From NCBI RefSeq assembly GCF_034259205.1, contig NZ_CP139487.1:806001-870000 (forward strand): 64,000 nucleotides of DNA, written 5' to 3'. Positions 25,099-34,022 of this stretch are shown here, piece by piece. Every line of letters starts with the position of its first letter. The stretch's first letter is position 1. This DNA is from Peredibacter starrii (GTDB lineage Bacteria; Bdellovibrionota; Bacteriovoracia; Bacteriovoracales; Bacteriovoracaceae). Position numbers and translations under genes: made by a program. The notes below the pieces were generated by a model that did no database searches, had not been told where the DNA came from, and worked only from the letters and a program-made list of their open reading frames with translations.

Positions 25099-26757
25099 AT
25101 GAAATGCTTAAAATGGCTTCTTATACCATTCCTTTGTTCGACGATGGCGTCTGCAGAAGTGCCTCAGGACATAGTTATCAAGACTCGTTTTGATTTAGAG
25201 TCTTCTGAGGCCTTTATTAATCAGCTACGCATCTTTCTAGTTAATAATAACTTTGGTGATCCATACGCGCAGGAACTTCCAAAACCTTTGAAAGTTGATC
25301 TGGCCAAGGCATTGGATGAAATTCCATCTGATACTCAAGCATGGATTCGTGAACTTCAATCTGTTCTAAGCGTGAATGTCTTCGAATCTGATTACCAGAT
25401 GATTGTTGAAAAGCTCAGCTATACCGTGAATGAATTTAATTCCGAGTTTAAGACTGATACCTCTTCAGGTGGCCGAGTAGAATATGTGACTGTGAGTTAT
25501 GTTAAAGGGCTTTGTCTGCGTGCAGATAAGGTCATTTTTCAGGTTGAATTAAAAAAGACCCAAACCAAAGAGCCTATCCGTTTTAAAGTAGAGCTTTTAC
25601 AACCTGAGTTCATTGTAAGTCCTGAACTTACAGCTGAACTATCTCTTGGTTGGATGACATCCATTCTTCCCGAGAATTTTCAATTATCATTAAACGTTGT
25701 TGATATTGAAAAACTCATGGGTAAGTTGGTTCAAAGACCAGATCTCATTGATTTGAATGTGGCCGATGTGACCATGCCAAATGTTTCGATACGTATTGGT
25801 AATAAAGAGGTTAAATTCGATAAAAATAAGATTCAAAATTTCTTCTCTAAGAATCAGGGCGATCTTAAAAAAGGGATTCTTGATCTTTTAAACGTCCGAA
25901 TGAAGGATCGTTTTTCGAACATCATTAAAGAGAGCCCGAAGCAGCTTCTTCTTCCAAAAACATTCGGTATTAGGTCAGAAATTAATGGTGTCTTCGATCT
26001 TCAGAAGATGAGCGCCAATCAAACTGGTATCATTCAGGTTGAAGTAGACGGTCATTTTTGTTCACGGCAGGTTGCCATGAAAAAAGACATTTGTGCCAAT
26101 GACAGAATTGGAACTAAACTTCGTCGTACAATTGACATTTCTGACTATCAAAAATCTATTCGGGAAATTAACCGTAGTTTGATTGAGAAAAAAACCAATA
26201 TTGCTGTGAGTGTGAGTGAGGACTATCTAAACCAACTCGTTGCGGCCACGGTTAAGAGCGGACTTTGGGAAGAGAAACTAAAAGGCCGTAAGTTTAAACT
26301 TGGACCAGAGCATGCCTTTGTTCTGGCAGAAGAGAAGGGCGATACTTTTTCTCTCTATCTCGATATTATGTATCAGCTTTCCGGTGCACAAAGAATCTTA
26401 GTTGGTCGATCAGAGCTTAGATTTCCGGTTCGATTCAAGATTGCTCTTAGTTTTGAAGAGATTCAGGGCATCCCTCACTTTTTAATTAAAGTGAAGGAAG
26501 TGGCCACTGATAATAAGCTCCTGCTAAATGGAGCTCCTCAGTTTGGTTTACCAACGACAGTGAATACCGTCCGTTTCCAGAACAAGGTTTTAGAGGCCAT
26601 TCATCAAGAGGTTGACGATTTTTCGGGTGAAGTATTGGTTGATCTGGAAATGAAAGAACTTGAAGGAACTACTTTTACGCGTTTGAAATTCTTTTCCGAT
26701 GGGTTGGGTAGAGGAACAGCAACATTAGGTTTTGGAGAAATATATGAGATTCGTTAG
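25099..26757 (+). CDS. exported protein of unknown function
   Basis: The 552-residue product starts with a signal peptide (MKCLKWLLIPFLCSTMASAE). The mature protein has long amphipathic strands and repeated beta-like stretches, as in BPI/LBP-like or lipid-binding folds, but I cannot assign it. It may have an in-frame ATG at 25090; I prefer 25099 because a TATAAA at 25085-25090 ends 8 nt before it and neither ATG has a Shine-Dalgarno, suggesting a leaderless mRNA. The stop overlaps the next gene by 14 nt. Confidence 0.75.
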   Translation: MKCLKWLLIPFLCSTMASAEVPQDIVIKTRFDLESSEAFINQLRIFLVNNNFGDPYAQELPKPLKVDLAKALDEIPSDTQAWIRELQSVLSVNVFESDYQMIVEKLSYTVNEFNSEFKTDTSSGGRVEYVTVSYVKGLCLRADKVIFQVELKKTQTKEPIRFKVELLQPEFIVSPELTAELSLGWMTSILPENFQLSLNVVDIEKLMGKLVQRPDLIDLNVADVTMPNVSIRIGNKEVKFDKNKIQNFFSKNQGDLKKGILDLLNVRMKDRFSNIIKESPKQLLLPKTFGIRSEINGVFDLQKMSANQTGIIQVEVDGHFCSRQVAMKKDICANDRIGTKLRRTIDISDYQKSIREINRSLIEKKTNIAVSVSEDYLNQLVAATVKSGLWEEKLKGRKFKLGPEHAFVLAEEKGDTFSLYLDIMYQLSGAQRILVGRSELRFPVRFKIALSFEEIQGIPHFLIKVKEVATDNKLLLNGAPQFGLPTTVNTVRFQNKVLEAIHQEVDDFSGEVLVDLEMKELEGTTFTRLKFFSDGLGRGTATLGFGEIYEIR

Positions 26758-27043
26758 CCTATTAGTAGTATTCACATCTTTTTCAGCTTTTGCCGGACCT
26801 CGTGTCGAGTGTGTGGCCGGTCCTCATCGTGTAATCGTTGAAAACGTTTCTCCCCGCGAGCTTAAAGTCACTTTTCGAGGCGAAACGGTTCTGGCCGACG
26901 GAATTCTGGACAACGAGCAAGTGGATTTAGTGGCCCGTTTTTCTTCAATTGGAGAGATGACCCTCTTTGCCAAAATCTCTAAAACAGCTCCGGAGAACTA
27001 TATGTTCATCCAGGGCCAAAGAATTCAGGCCATCTGCCGTTAA
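26744..27043 (+). CDS. small exported protein of unknown function
   Basis: The 99-residue product has a signal peptide (MRFVSLLVVFTSFSAFAG) and a mature beta-rich domain with cysteines at the start (RVECVAG) and end (QAICR), likely a disulfide. GGAG is 6 nt before ATG, which lies within the last codons of the preceding gene; the two are translationally coupled. No family recognised. Confidence 0.75.
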   Translation: MRFVSLLVVFTSFSAFAGPRVECVAGPHRVIVENVSPRELKVTFRGETVLADGILDNEQVDLVARFSSIGEMTLFAKISKTAPENYMFIQGQRIQAICR

Positions 27044-27098
27044 ATCAATTCACTATTTTTCATCGGAAGGTTAAAATGGACGGGTTAAAGGAGACCCC

Positions 27099-28319
27099 AT
27101 GGCCCGTATTACTGTCCTTCCAGAACAACAATTAGCTGAACTTAAGCGTGGAGCTTTTGAAATCCTTCCTGAAGAAGAGATGCTCAAAAAGCTTAAGAAG
27201 TCATATGAAACTCAAAAGCCGCTTAAAATCAAGCTAGGTGCTGACCCATCAAGACCTGATATCCACCTTGGACACACTGTCGTGCTTCAGAAGCTTCGTT
27301 TGTTTCAAGAGTTTGGTCATGAGATTTACTTTCTCATCGGTGACTATACGGCGCAGATTGGAGATCCAACTGGTAAGAATAAAACTCGTCCCATTCTTTC
27401 GGATGAGGAAGTAAAAGAGAACGCTAAAACATATTCAGAACAGATCGGTAAAATTCTTGATCTAAGTAAGACTCATATTGTTTTCAATAAAGACTGGCTT
27501 GGGAAATTCTCAGGTCTTGAATTGATTCAACTCATGGGGAAGGCAACTGTTGGTGCCCTTCTTCAGCGTGATGATTTCAATAAGCGTTATACAAATGGTG
27601 AAGCGATTTACCTTCATGAGTTCGTTTACCCGGTTCTTCAAGGTTATGATTCAGTTCACTTGAAAGCTGATGTTGAACTTGGTGGTACAGATCAGACCTT
27701 CAACCTTATGATGGGCCGACAGCTTCAATATGCTTACGGACAAGAAGCTCAGTGTATTCTGACTATGCCACTACTCGAGGGCACTGATGGCGTAAATAAA
27801 ATGTCTAAGTCTCTTGATAACTACATTGGACTAACTGACACTCCGACAAATATGTTCGGTAAAATTATGTCGATCTCTGATGAGCTTATGAAGAAGTACT
27901 ATCTTCTTCTTTGTCGTCGTCCGGCAGTTGAAGTTGAGGCGATGATTTCTGGTCTTACTAACGGTACGATTCACCCTATGGAGGCCAAAAAGGCCCTTGC
28001 TTCTGAAATCACTGGCTACTATCACGGTGAAGCAGCAGGGAAGGAAGAAAGAGAAAAATTCGAAGCTCGCTTCTCTAAAAAGCAGATTCCAGACGATATT
28101 CAGACAATCACTCGTCCAGCGGGCACAGTTGCTCTATTGGATTTCTTCCTGGAGCTTGGGCTTATTAAGTCTAAGTCTGATGGCCGTCGTTTGATTCAGC
28201 AGAACGCTGTTAAAGTTAATTTTGAAAACCACACGACCGATACTCTTAACCTTGAGAAAGGTCAGGAATTGATTCTTAAGATCGGTAAACTCAGAATGGT
28301 TAAGCTAATCGGCGAATAA
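27099..28319 (+). CDS. tyrS: tyrosyl-tRNA synthetase
   Basis: This class I synthetase charges tRNA-Tyr. HIGH motif: HLGH (56-59) in [17 protein letters not shown] motif: [11 protein letters not shown] (234-238). An S4 RNA-binding domain occupies the last 60 residues ([20 protein letters not shown]). At 406 residues with this S4 ending it belongs to the TyrZ-like branch (HLGH, KMSKS) rather than the E. coli TyrS branch. Strong ribosome site AAAGGAG 5 nt before ATG. Confidence 0.97.
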   Translation: MARITVLPEQQLAELKRGAFEILPEEEMLKKLKKSYETQKPLKIKLGADPSRPDIHLGHTVVLQKLRLFQEFGHEIYFLIGDYTAQIGDPTGKNKTRPILSDEEVKENAKTYSEQIGKILDLSKTHIVFNKDWLGKFSGLELIQLMGKATVGALLQRDDFNKRYTNGEAIYLHEFVYPVLQGYDSVHLKADVELGGTDQTFNLMMGRQLQYAYGQEAQCILTMPLLEGTDGVNKMSKSLDNYIGLTDTPTNMFGKIMSISDELMKKYYLLLCRRPAVEVEAMISGLTNGTIHPMEAKKALASEITGYYHGEAAGKEEREKFEARFSKKQIPDDIQTITRPAGTVALLDFFLELGLIKSKSDGRRLIQQNAVKVNFENHTTDTLNLEKGQELILKIGKLRMVKLIGE

Positions 28320-28345
28320 AGAAAAGGCGAGCTTAATAGCTCGCC
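28317..28345 (-). terminator. terminator overlapping the deoC stop codon
   Basis: GGCGAGC and GCTCGCC pair perfectly around a 6-nt loop. On the minus strand the stem is followed by TTTTCTTT. The deoC stop lies in the loop, so the last codons are part of the hairpin. Confidence 0.8.
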
Positions 28346-28998
28346 GTCGATGTTAGACCTTTTACAATTTCAACACTAGCACTTGTTCCGAGGCGGGTAG
28401 CACCTGCCTCGATCATTTTACGGGCAGTCTCGGCATCTCTGATACCACCGCTCGCTTTCACACCCATTGTACCTACAATTGAGCGCATGAGTTTTACGTC
28501 TTCAATCGTTGCTCCACCTGTTGAAAAGCCGGTCGAAGTCTTAACGAAATCAACCTTTGCTTTAACTGCAAGTTCACATGCCTTGATTTTTTCTTCCTGA
28601 GTAAGAAGACAAGTTTCAAGAATGACTTTTAGGATGCTTCCTTGCTGATGACAAACTTGAGCAAGCGATGACATATCATCCAAAACATACTGCCATTCAC
28701 CTGATTTAATAGCCGAGACGTTGATCACCATATCGATCTCGCGAGCGCCTTCAGCAACTGCTTTCATCGCCTCAAATCTTTTTGTTTCCATGGTTGAAGC
28801 ACCAAGCGGGAAACCCACCACAGTACATACTTTCACGTTACTTCCAGATAAAAATGAAAGCGCCTTCTTCACATAATAAGAGTTCACACATACTGAGAAG
28901 AACTCATGTTCTCTGGCCTCAGCACAAAGCTTCTCAATTTGAGCGGCACTTGCATCGGCCTTAAGAAGAGTATGATCGATGTATTGATTAAATTTCAT
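28333..28998 (-). CDS. deoC: deoxyribose-phosphate aldolase
   Basis: DeoC cleaves 2-deoxyribose 5-phosphate to acetaldehyde and glyceraldehyde 3-phosphate, in deoxynucleoside catabolism. The Schiff-base lysine is K153 in VDFVKTSTGFSTGGAT; D89 (EIDMVINVS) and K181 (VKASGGIR) complete the active site. At 221 residues the length is usual. AAAGG lies 7 nt before ATG. It is 2 nt downstream of the GST-like gene, in the same operon. Confidence 0.97.
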   Translation of the reverse strand: MKFNQYIDHTLLKADASAAQIEKLCAEAREHEFFSVCVNSYYVKKALSFLSGSNVKVCTVVGFPLGASTMETKRFEAMKAVAEGAREIDMVINVSAIKSGEWQYVLDDMSSLAQVCHQQGSILKVILETCLLTQEEKIKACELAVKAKVDFVKTSTGFSTGGATIEDVKLMRSIVGTMGVKASGGIRDAETARKMIEAGATRLGTSASVEIVKGLTSTASY

Positions 28999-29000
28999 AT

Positions 29001-29579
29001 TTATACCTTTGGGATGGCGGTTTTCTTTACGATTTCACGGTCCGCGTGTTGGGCCATGAACTGCTGATACTCAGGACGTTTTTCAAGACTAAGAATTCCT
29101 CTGAACTGACCCCAATCCAGAAACGCGTAAAGAGTCATTGTCTGGAAGTTCCAATTCTTACCTTCTGCTTTAACAAAAGGAAGGAGATAGTCGAGAACTG
29201 AATCAATGCGATCTTTGTGGCGATTCACAATCATATAAGGTTCTTCGATGCTGATGCCTGAACGCTTGAACTGAAAGAGGGCGATTCCTGCATTCAAAGC
29301 ACCCTCGATGGCAGTAAGGGTATTTTCATCTTCAAGGTTCATGGTTTGAAACTTGTACTTACTATTTAGATAATTAAAAATCTGGCGCGAGTCCCAAATC
29401 TTTTCATTCCCCATCACAAGGACCGGAATCTGATTAATAGGGTTGATCTTATTTAGTGTGATACCGTCATCAGTTTCATAAATGTTCAGTTCAGTTAGCT
29501 CATAAGGAATGGTTTCCATGAGCATGCGGATTCGACGAACAAAAGGGGAAGTCAGGGAGCCAATCAGCGTGTAGTTCAT
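29001..29579 (-). CDS. glutathione S-transferase family protein
   Basis: The 192-residue protein has a thioredoxin-like N-terminal domain (YTLIGSLTSPFVRRIRMLME, then INPINQIPVLVMG with the cis-Pro and IWDSRQIFNYL with the Glu/Asp-Ser glutathione contact) and an all-helical C-terminal half. The expected S-P-(F/Y)-x-x-(R/K) N-terminal motif fits beta- and zeta-like bacterial GSTs. I choose ATG 29579 (GGAG 6 nt upstream) over 29600. It is first in an operon with deoC; the link is not obvious. Confidence 0.85.
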   Translation of the reverse strand: MNYTLIGSLTSPFVRRIRMLMETIPYELTELNIYETDDGITLNKINPINQIPVLVMGNEKIWDSRQIFNYLNSKYKFQTMNLEDENTLTAIEGALNAGIALFQFKRSGISIEEPYMIVNRHKDRIDSVLDYLLPFVKAEGKNWNFQTMTLYAFLDWGQFRGILSLEKRPEYQQFMAQHADREIVKKTAIPKV

Positions 29580-29655
29580 AATAATCTCCATGCTAACCAT
29601 CTTAGATTTTTTGCCCGTCCATTGGCAAAAAGATTGATAGTGATTATTTCACCAT

Positions 29656-29672
29656 TGTCTAAAATTTAGACA
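29656..29672. promoter_or_regulatory. 17-bp palindrome between the GST-like and lipoprotein genes
   Basis: TGTCTAAA and TTTAGACA are perfect inverted arms around a single A. It lies in a divergent gap, 77 nt upstream of the GST-like start and about 100 nt from the lipoprotein start. The size and symmetry suggest a transcription factor operator. Confidence 0.45.
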
Positions 29673-29712
29673 CTTTTCCCCTCCTAACTAACCAAAAACA
29701 CTCTACGGAATT

Positions 29713-29728
29713 TGGCACGGATCTTGGA
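29713..29728 (+). promoter_or_regulatory. possible sigma-54-type promoter of the lipoprotein gene
   Basis: TGGCACG-N4-TTGGA matches the sigma-54 consensus TGGCACR-N4-TTGCW except at one base in the -12 dinucleotide (GG instead of GC), a position that is usually conserved. The spacing is correct. It lies 46 nt upstream of the ATG at 29774. Confidence 0.3.
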
Positions 29729-29773
29729 TGTATAGGGTCAAACATTTATACATTTCTCTGAGGGGGGAATTTT

Positions 29774-30550
29774 ATGAAACACACACTATTTAAGAATTTA
29801 ATCTTTCTGACTTTTTTATCAGTATTTGTTGTTGGTTGCGGTAAGGATGGCGGCGGCGGAAGTAGCTCAGGTTCCGCTACTAACCAATACGGCGGGACAC
29901 AAGGTAATTCAGATATCTCAACTCAAGCGATTCAAGGCTATAATGCGATTGTAAGTTGGAAAAATAATCTTCAAAGAAATCCAGTTCAAGAAAAATTTTT
30001 CATGGCAAGCGGGCGAGGATACTCGCGAGGAGTTATTTCTCTGACAAGTAGTAATACCGGGTCATCAAGTCTACCACAAGGTTGTACTTATTATAATCCT
30101 AGTTGGATGCCTGATTTTATGAAAGATAAGATTTATACATGTAGTGGAAGTTCGGGGACAATCACTCAACCAACTGTAACTCCAACAAGTATTACGGAAC
30201 GAAGATGTACTACTTTTAGCTTCAATACTGCTAATGTTCCAGTCGTTAAGTACAAGACAGCTACAAGCATGTCTAGCACAGGTTGTGTGTCTTCAGGTTC
30301 TGAAACTACTTATAGCATTGCTAATAATACTGAGTTGAATCAGCTCTTAAATTTTTCAAAGGGTAAAATTCTACAAGTGACAGCTTCAAATGGAATTTAC
30401 ACAGTTAGAGTTGGAAATAGAGTTCCGGAGAACTATCCCAACCAAGTAAATGGGATTTATACAATCGATACAACGAAGCACTCGATATATAGCCCAACTT
30501 CAGCTCAAACTTCGAACACAGAGATCACGACTATTTACGAAGCGTATTAA
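29774..30550 (+). CDS. Ser/Thr-rich lipoprotein of unknown function
   Basis: The 258-residue product has a lipoprotein signal ending FVVGCGKDGGGGSSSG (acylated Cys about 22), then a flexible Gly/Ser linker and a domain rich in Thr, Ser and Asn with four cysteines (QGCTYY, IYTCSG, RRCTTF, TGCVSS), probably two disulfides. A run of G (GAGGGGGG) 7-8 nt before ATG is a strong ribosome site. The gene is more AT-rich than its neighbours and ends in a strong terminator. No family recognised. Confidence 0.75.
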   Translation: MKHTLFKNLIFLTFLSVFVVGCGKDGGGGSSSGSATNQYGGTQGNSDISTQAIQGYNAIVSWKNNLQRNPVQEKFFMASGRGYSRGVISLTSSNTGSSSLPQGCTYYNPSWMPDFMKDKIYTCSGSSGTITQPTVTPTSITERRCTTFSFNTANVPVVKYKTATSMSSTGCVSSGSETTYSIANNTELNQLLNFSKGKILQVTASNGIYTVRVGNRVPENYPNQVNGIYTIDTTKHSIYSPTSAQTSNTEITTIYEAY

Positions 30551-30574
30551 GATTTTCAATCATTGATTAAAAAA

Positions 30575-30599
30575 AAGGGCAGCTTCGGCTGCCTTTTTT
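30575..30599 (+). terminator. terminator of the lipoprotein gene
   Basis: GGCAGC, a TTCG loop and GCTGCC, preceded by A and followed by six T, form a strong intrinsic terminator. Confidence 0.92.
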
Positions 30600-30719
30600 C
30601 GTTTAACCGGATTTGTCGGATTTTATTTCTTCGCTTTTTCTTAATCAAACCTCACTAAAATTTCAGATTCACGTTATCCTATTAATACTAATTTTCTATT
30701 GCCAAGGACGAGGTAATTT

Positions 30720-32447
30720 ATGGGTTATTACAAGGCCGATATTCGTGACATTGAATTCAATCTAACAGAGCTACTAAAAGTTCAAGACTGGAAAGACTTT
30801 GGTCTTGAAGAGAATGACGTTAAAGGCATTCTTGCTGAATATAACAAGTACGTTGAAAACGAAGTGTTCCCAACTCGTGAGCCATCAGATCACGTTGGTG
30901 TAAAACACGTTAATGGTAAAGTGATCGTTCCTGAATCACTTCATGGTGTTCAAAAATCTTTTTATGCGAACGGCTGGTTCGCTCTTGGTATGCCGGCCGA
31001 AACAGGTGGTACTCCGGTTCCTGAATCTCTCTACGTTGCCTGTATGTCACTTGCGACAGGTGCTAACTGTGCTTGGACAATGTATCCAGGTCTATCACGT
31101 GCGGCCCTGAACGTTATTAACCTTAAAGGTAATGACTTCATGAAGACCAACATCATTCCAAAAATGATGGAAGGGACATGGGGCGGAACAATGTGCTTAA
31201 CTGAGCCAGGAGCTGGTTCGGACGTTGGTGCTCTTCGTTCAACAGCGAAGCCTCTTGGTAACGGCAAATATTCGATCAAAGGAACAAAGATTTTCATCTC
31301 TTCGGGTGAGTCAGATCTTTATGAAAATAACATCCATCTAGTACTTGCTCGTACACCAAACGGTGGCGAAGGTTCAAAGGGGATTTCTCTTTTCGTAGTT
31401 CCTCGTTTCAAAATCAATGACGACGGTTCCATGGGTGGAACTAACCACGTTATTTGTTCAAAAATTGAACACAAAATGGGGATCCATGCTTCGGCAACTT
31501 GTGAAATGCAATTCGGTACAGACGGTGAGACAGAAGGCTGGCTAATCGGTGATGAATTCGACGGTATGGCGACTATGTTCATTATGATGAACGAAGCTCG
31601 TCTTTATTGTGGTATTCAAGGTGAATCACAAGCTAATGCGGCTTATATGATGGCCGAAAAATACACTAAAGAGCGTGTTCAATTCGGTAAGGAAATTATC
31701 AATCACCCTGATGTTCGCCGTAATCTTCTTACAATGAGAGCTCAGGCCCGCGGAATGCGCGCGCTTTGTCTTTATACTGCAAACCTATTTAACAAAGCTC
31801 ACAAAGATCCTAAAGCTGAGGCCATCATCGGTCTTCTTACTCCAATCTGTAAGGCCTACTGTTCAGAGACTGGTTTCCAGGTTTCTTCAAATGCTCTTCA
31901 GGCCCACGGTGGTTACGGCTACTGTACTGAGTACGGAGTAGAGCAGTACGTTCGTGATACTCAAATTGCGATGATCTATGAAGGTACAAATGGTATCCAG
32001 GCAATCGACTTCGTCATGAGAAAAATCCTAAAAGATGGCGGTAAAACTCTGACTGCACTGACAGCTGAAATCGTTGCAGCAGTTCAGTCTCTTGATGATG
32101 CTAAATTCAAAAAAGAGAAAGACATCTTCAACAAGGTTCTTCTAAGTGCTCAGGGTGTTATGCAGCACATTTCGACTTACGCGAAGAATAATCAGTTCAA
32201 CATGATCCTTCAAAACTGTACTGATTTTCTCAACTTTGCGTCTCAAATGGTTATCGCATGGCAACTTCTTGAGTCAGCTGTCCTAGCTGATAAAAAACTT
32301 GCATCAGCTTCGGCCGACGATAAGAAATATTATGAGTCGAAAGTGACTGATTTCAGAGTGTATTGTGCTCATTATCTGATCCATAATCTCTCAACTGCCA
32401 AAACCATTACTGACTTCACTGAAGATATGACGACGCTGGAGATTTGA
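30720..32447 (+). CDS. acyl-CoA dehydrogenase
   Basis: This flavoprotein catalyses the first step of fatty acid beta-oxidation or a related acyl-CoA oxidation. Visible features: TEPGAGSDVGALRSTA (FAD/substrate loop), IKGTKIFISSGE, the helical middle with RVQFGKEIINHP and the end QAHGGYGYCTEYGVEQYVRD and IYEGTNGIQ, with the catalytic Glu at about 421. It is 575 residues long, with about 140 residues beyond the core as in the long FadE-like or DUF1974-containing forms. Ribosome site GAGG 7 nt before ATG. Confidence 0.95.
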   Translation: MGYYKADIRDIEFNLTELLKVQDWKDFGLEENDVKGILAEYNKYVENEVFPTREPSDHVGVKHVNGKVIVPESLHGVQKSFYANGWFALGMPAETGGTPVPESLYVACMSLATGANCAWTMYPGLSRAALNVINLKGNDFMKTNIIPKMMEGTWGGTMCLTEPGAGSDVGALRSTAKPLGNGKYSIKGTKIFISSGESDLYENNIHLVLARTPNGGEGSKGISLFVVPRFKINDDGSMGGTNHVICSKIEHKMGIHASATCEMQFGTDGETEGWLIGDEFDGMATMFIMMNEARLYCGIQGESQANAAYMMAEKYTKERVQFGKEIINHPDVRRNLLTMRAQARGMRALCLYTANLFNKAHKDPKAEAIIGLLTPICKAYCSETGFQVSSNALQAHGGYGYCTEYGVEQYVRDTQIAMIYEGTNGIQAIDFVMRKILKDGGKTLTALTAEIVAAVQSLDDAKFKKEKDIFNKVLLSAQGVMQHISTYAKNNQFNMILQNCTDFLNFASQMVIAWQLLESAVLADKKLASASADDKKYYESKVTDFRVYCAHYLIHNLSTAKTITDFTEDMTTLEI

Positions 32448-32495
32448 TCCGGTTCGTGATAAGATACGTGTAATTTAAGTTTAAAAGGTTACACC

Positions 32496-33320
32496 GTGTT
32501 AAAAGATAAAGTCTTTGAGTTGTCCCAGAAGTTCACTGGGACAACTCATGGCAGTTCCGATTACGACAAGGATCATATCTTTGTCAGAGGAAGCAGTGAT
32601 CGGGAATATGTCCCTTTCAGCTACCTTCAAAAAGAAGTGCCTGAAATTGATTCCATTAATAAACTCAAGGCCGAAGGTTTCGTTTTCAGCTCTTACGATT
32701 TCCTAGAAATAGGAGAGTTTGATCAATGGTACCTTGGTCAGTTCAACAAGCGTCTTTCAAGTAAGACGATGAAGAACCTTGGGATTCTCCATCTTCCGGA
32801 TCAAAAAGCGATTTTTGACACAGTGGAAGTAGTTCACCAAACCTTCCAGATTTTAAAAGATCACAAAGTTTTGATGAATGGCAAAAACTTACCGATTCAG
32901 TTAGGTGAGTGGTACGCGAAAATCATTTTCGGTCTTCATCAAATTAAAAGTTCCTCTCAACGTGGTTTCGATTTCAAGACGGAAAACGGCAGCACGGTTG
33001 AAGTAAAAGTTCATTGGCATGATTCAACCTCTCCGAAAGGGGTAAAAATCAAAAAATCTTTAGCTGAACTATCTGATTTTTGCATTATTATGTATGTAGC
33101 CAAGAACTTTACAATTAGGGACATTCTCTTCTTGGATTCTGAATTTATTCTTCGCAAGTTCGATACGAAAGGTCACACGATCTTTCTAAAAGATCAGGAC
33201 GTCGCGGGGTATTTTTTCAGCAAATCCGACAAGCATTTTGACAAAGTTGTAAATAAAACGGCGTTGTTGAAATTTGCGAGCCCAACTTTAGCGATGAAAT
33301 TAGAAGATCGTTTGAAGTAG
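32496..33320 (+). CDS. protein with PD-(D/E)XK nuclease-like core
   Basis: I do not recognise the family of this 274-residue protein, but residues about 132-173 fit a restriction-endonuclease-like core. A helix with E138 (LPIQLGEWYAKIIFGL) is followed by a strand with D159 (RGFDFKT) and then E169-V-K171 (STVEVKVHWHD), giving the E...D...ExK order. The N-terminal 120 residues are unlike any nuclease that I know. It starts at GTG 32496 with AAAAGG 7 nt upstream. Two tandem response regulators follow 26 nt downstream, which suggests control by, or co-expression with, them. DNA cleavage is inferred, not shown. Confidence 0.6.
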   Translation: MLKDKVFELSQKFTGTTHGSSDYDKDHIFVRGSSDREYVPFSYLQKEVPEIDSINKLKAEGFVFSSYDFLEIGEFDQWYLGQFNKRLSSKTMKNLGILHLPDQKAIFDTVEVVHQTFQILKDHKVLMNGKNLPIQLGEWYAKIIFGLHQIKSSSQRGFDFKTENGSTVEVKVHWHDSTSPKGVKIKKSLAELSDFCIIMYVAKNFTIRDILFLDSEFILRKFDTKGHTIFLKDQDVAGYFFSKSDKHFDKVVNKTALLKFASPTLAMKLEDRLK

Positions 33321-33346
33321 GCCGCTCATAACTTGTTGGAGATGAT

Positions 33347-34018
33347 TTGAAAGCCGGAATCGCGTACATTGATGATAATAAACTCAATTTAGACTGTATT
33401 AAGACAATCCTCGATCAAGATTTTGATGTAGAGATTTTCCAAAAGCCGGAAGCGTTCTTAACTAAATTCGAATCAACTTCGTATACATCGATTCTTGTCG
33501 ACATTCATATGCCAACTCTTAATGGCTTCTCGCTATATGAAAAGATCATCGAGCACCCGCACTACAATGGTTGTCCGATTCTTTTTATTTCTTCTGATGA
33601 TTCTGACAGTGCTCGTATCAAATCTTTCGTCATGGGTGCGGTTGATTTTTTAAATCGCGCTATCAATCCGGATGAAATGATTGCAAGAATTAAATCGAAG
33701 ATTGCGTTCTTCCAAAAGCACCGTAGCATCATCGAGTTCACAAATTTAAGAGTGAACTTAACTTTGCTAAAGGCATATTTGGATTCGAAAGAGCTTCCTC
33801 TAACGTTCATCGAGTTCAAAATTCTCTGTCTGGTTTTAAGAAATTATCCGGACGTTGTGCCTAAGCCGCAACTTATTCAGCAGGTTTGGAGAACAGATCA
33901 CGTTCTTGACGCCACCATTTACACTCACGTTTCTAACTTAAATAGCAAGCTAGGTCCATGGGACTATGAAATTAATGGTCTTAAAACCAAGGGCGTGCAA
34001 TTAATGAAAAAAGCGTAA
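33347..34018 (+). CDS. atypical OmpR-type response regulator (copy 1)
   Basis: The 223-residue protein starts at TTG 33347 (GGAG 5 nt upstream). The receiver keeps the acidic pair (YIDDN, D9-D10), the acceptor D52 (LVDIHMP) and a switch Ser (ILFISSDD), but the conserved Lys is Arg104 (DFLNRAINP) and the following Pro is Ala. The C-terminal winged helix (about 130-220, LTFIEFKILCLVLRNYP to ATIYTHVSNLNSKLG) is OmpR-like and shorter than usual at its end. It is a paralogue of the next gene, from which it is separated by 4 nt. Confidence 0.8.
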   Translation: MKAGIAYIDDNKLNLDCIKTILDQDFDVEIFQKPEAFLTKFESTSYTSILVDIHMPTLNGFSLYEKIIEHPHYNGCPILFISSDDSDSARIKSFVMGAVDFLNRAINPDEMIARIKSKIAFFQKHRSIIEFTNLRVNLTLLKAYLDSKELPLTFIEFKILCLVLRNYPDVVPKPQLIQQVWRTDHVLDATIYTHVSNLNSKLGPWDYEINGLKTKGVQLMKKA

Positions 34019-34022
34019 ATCT

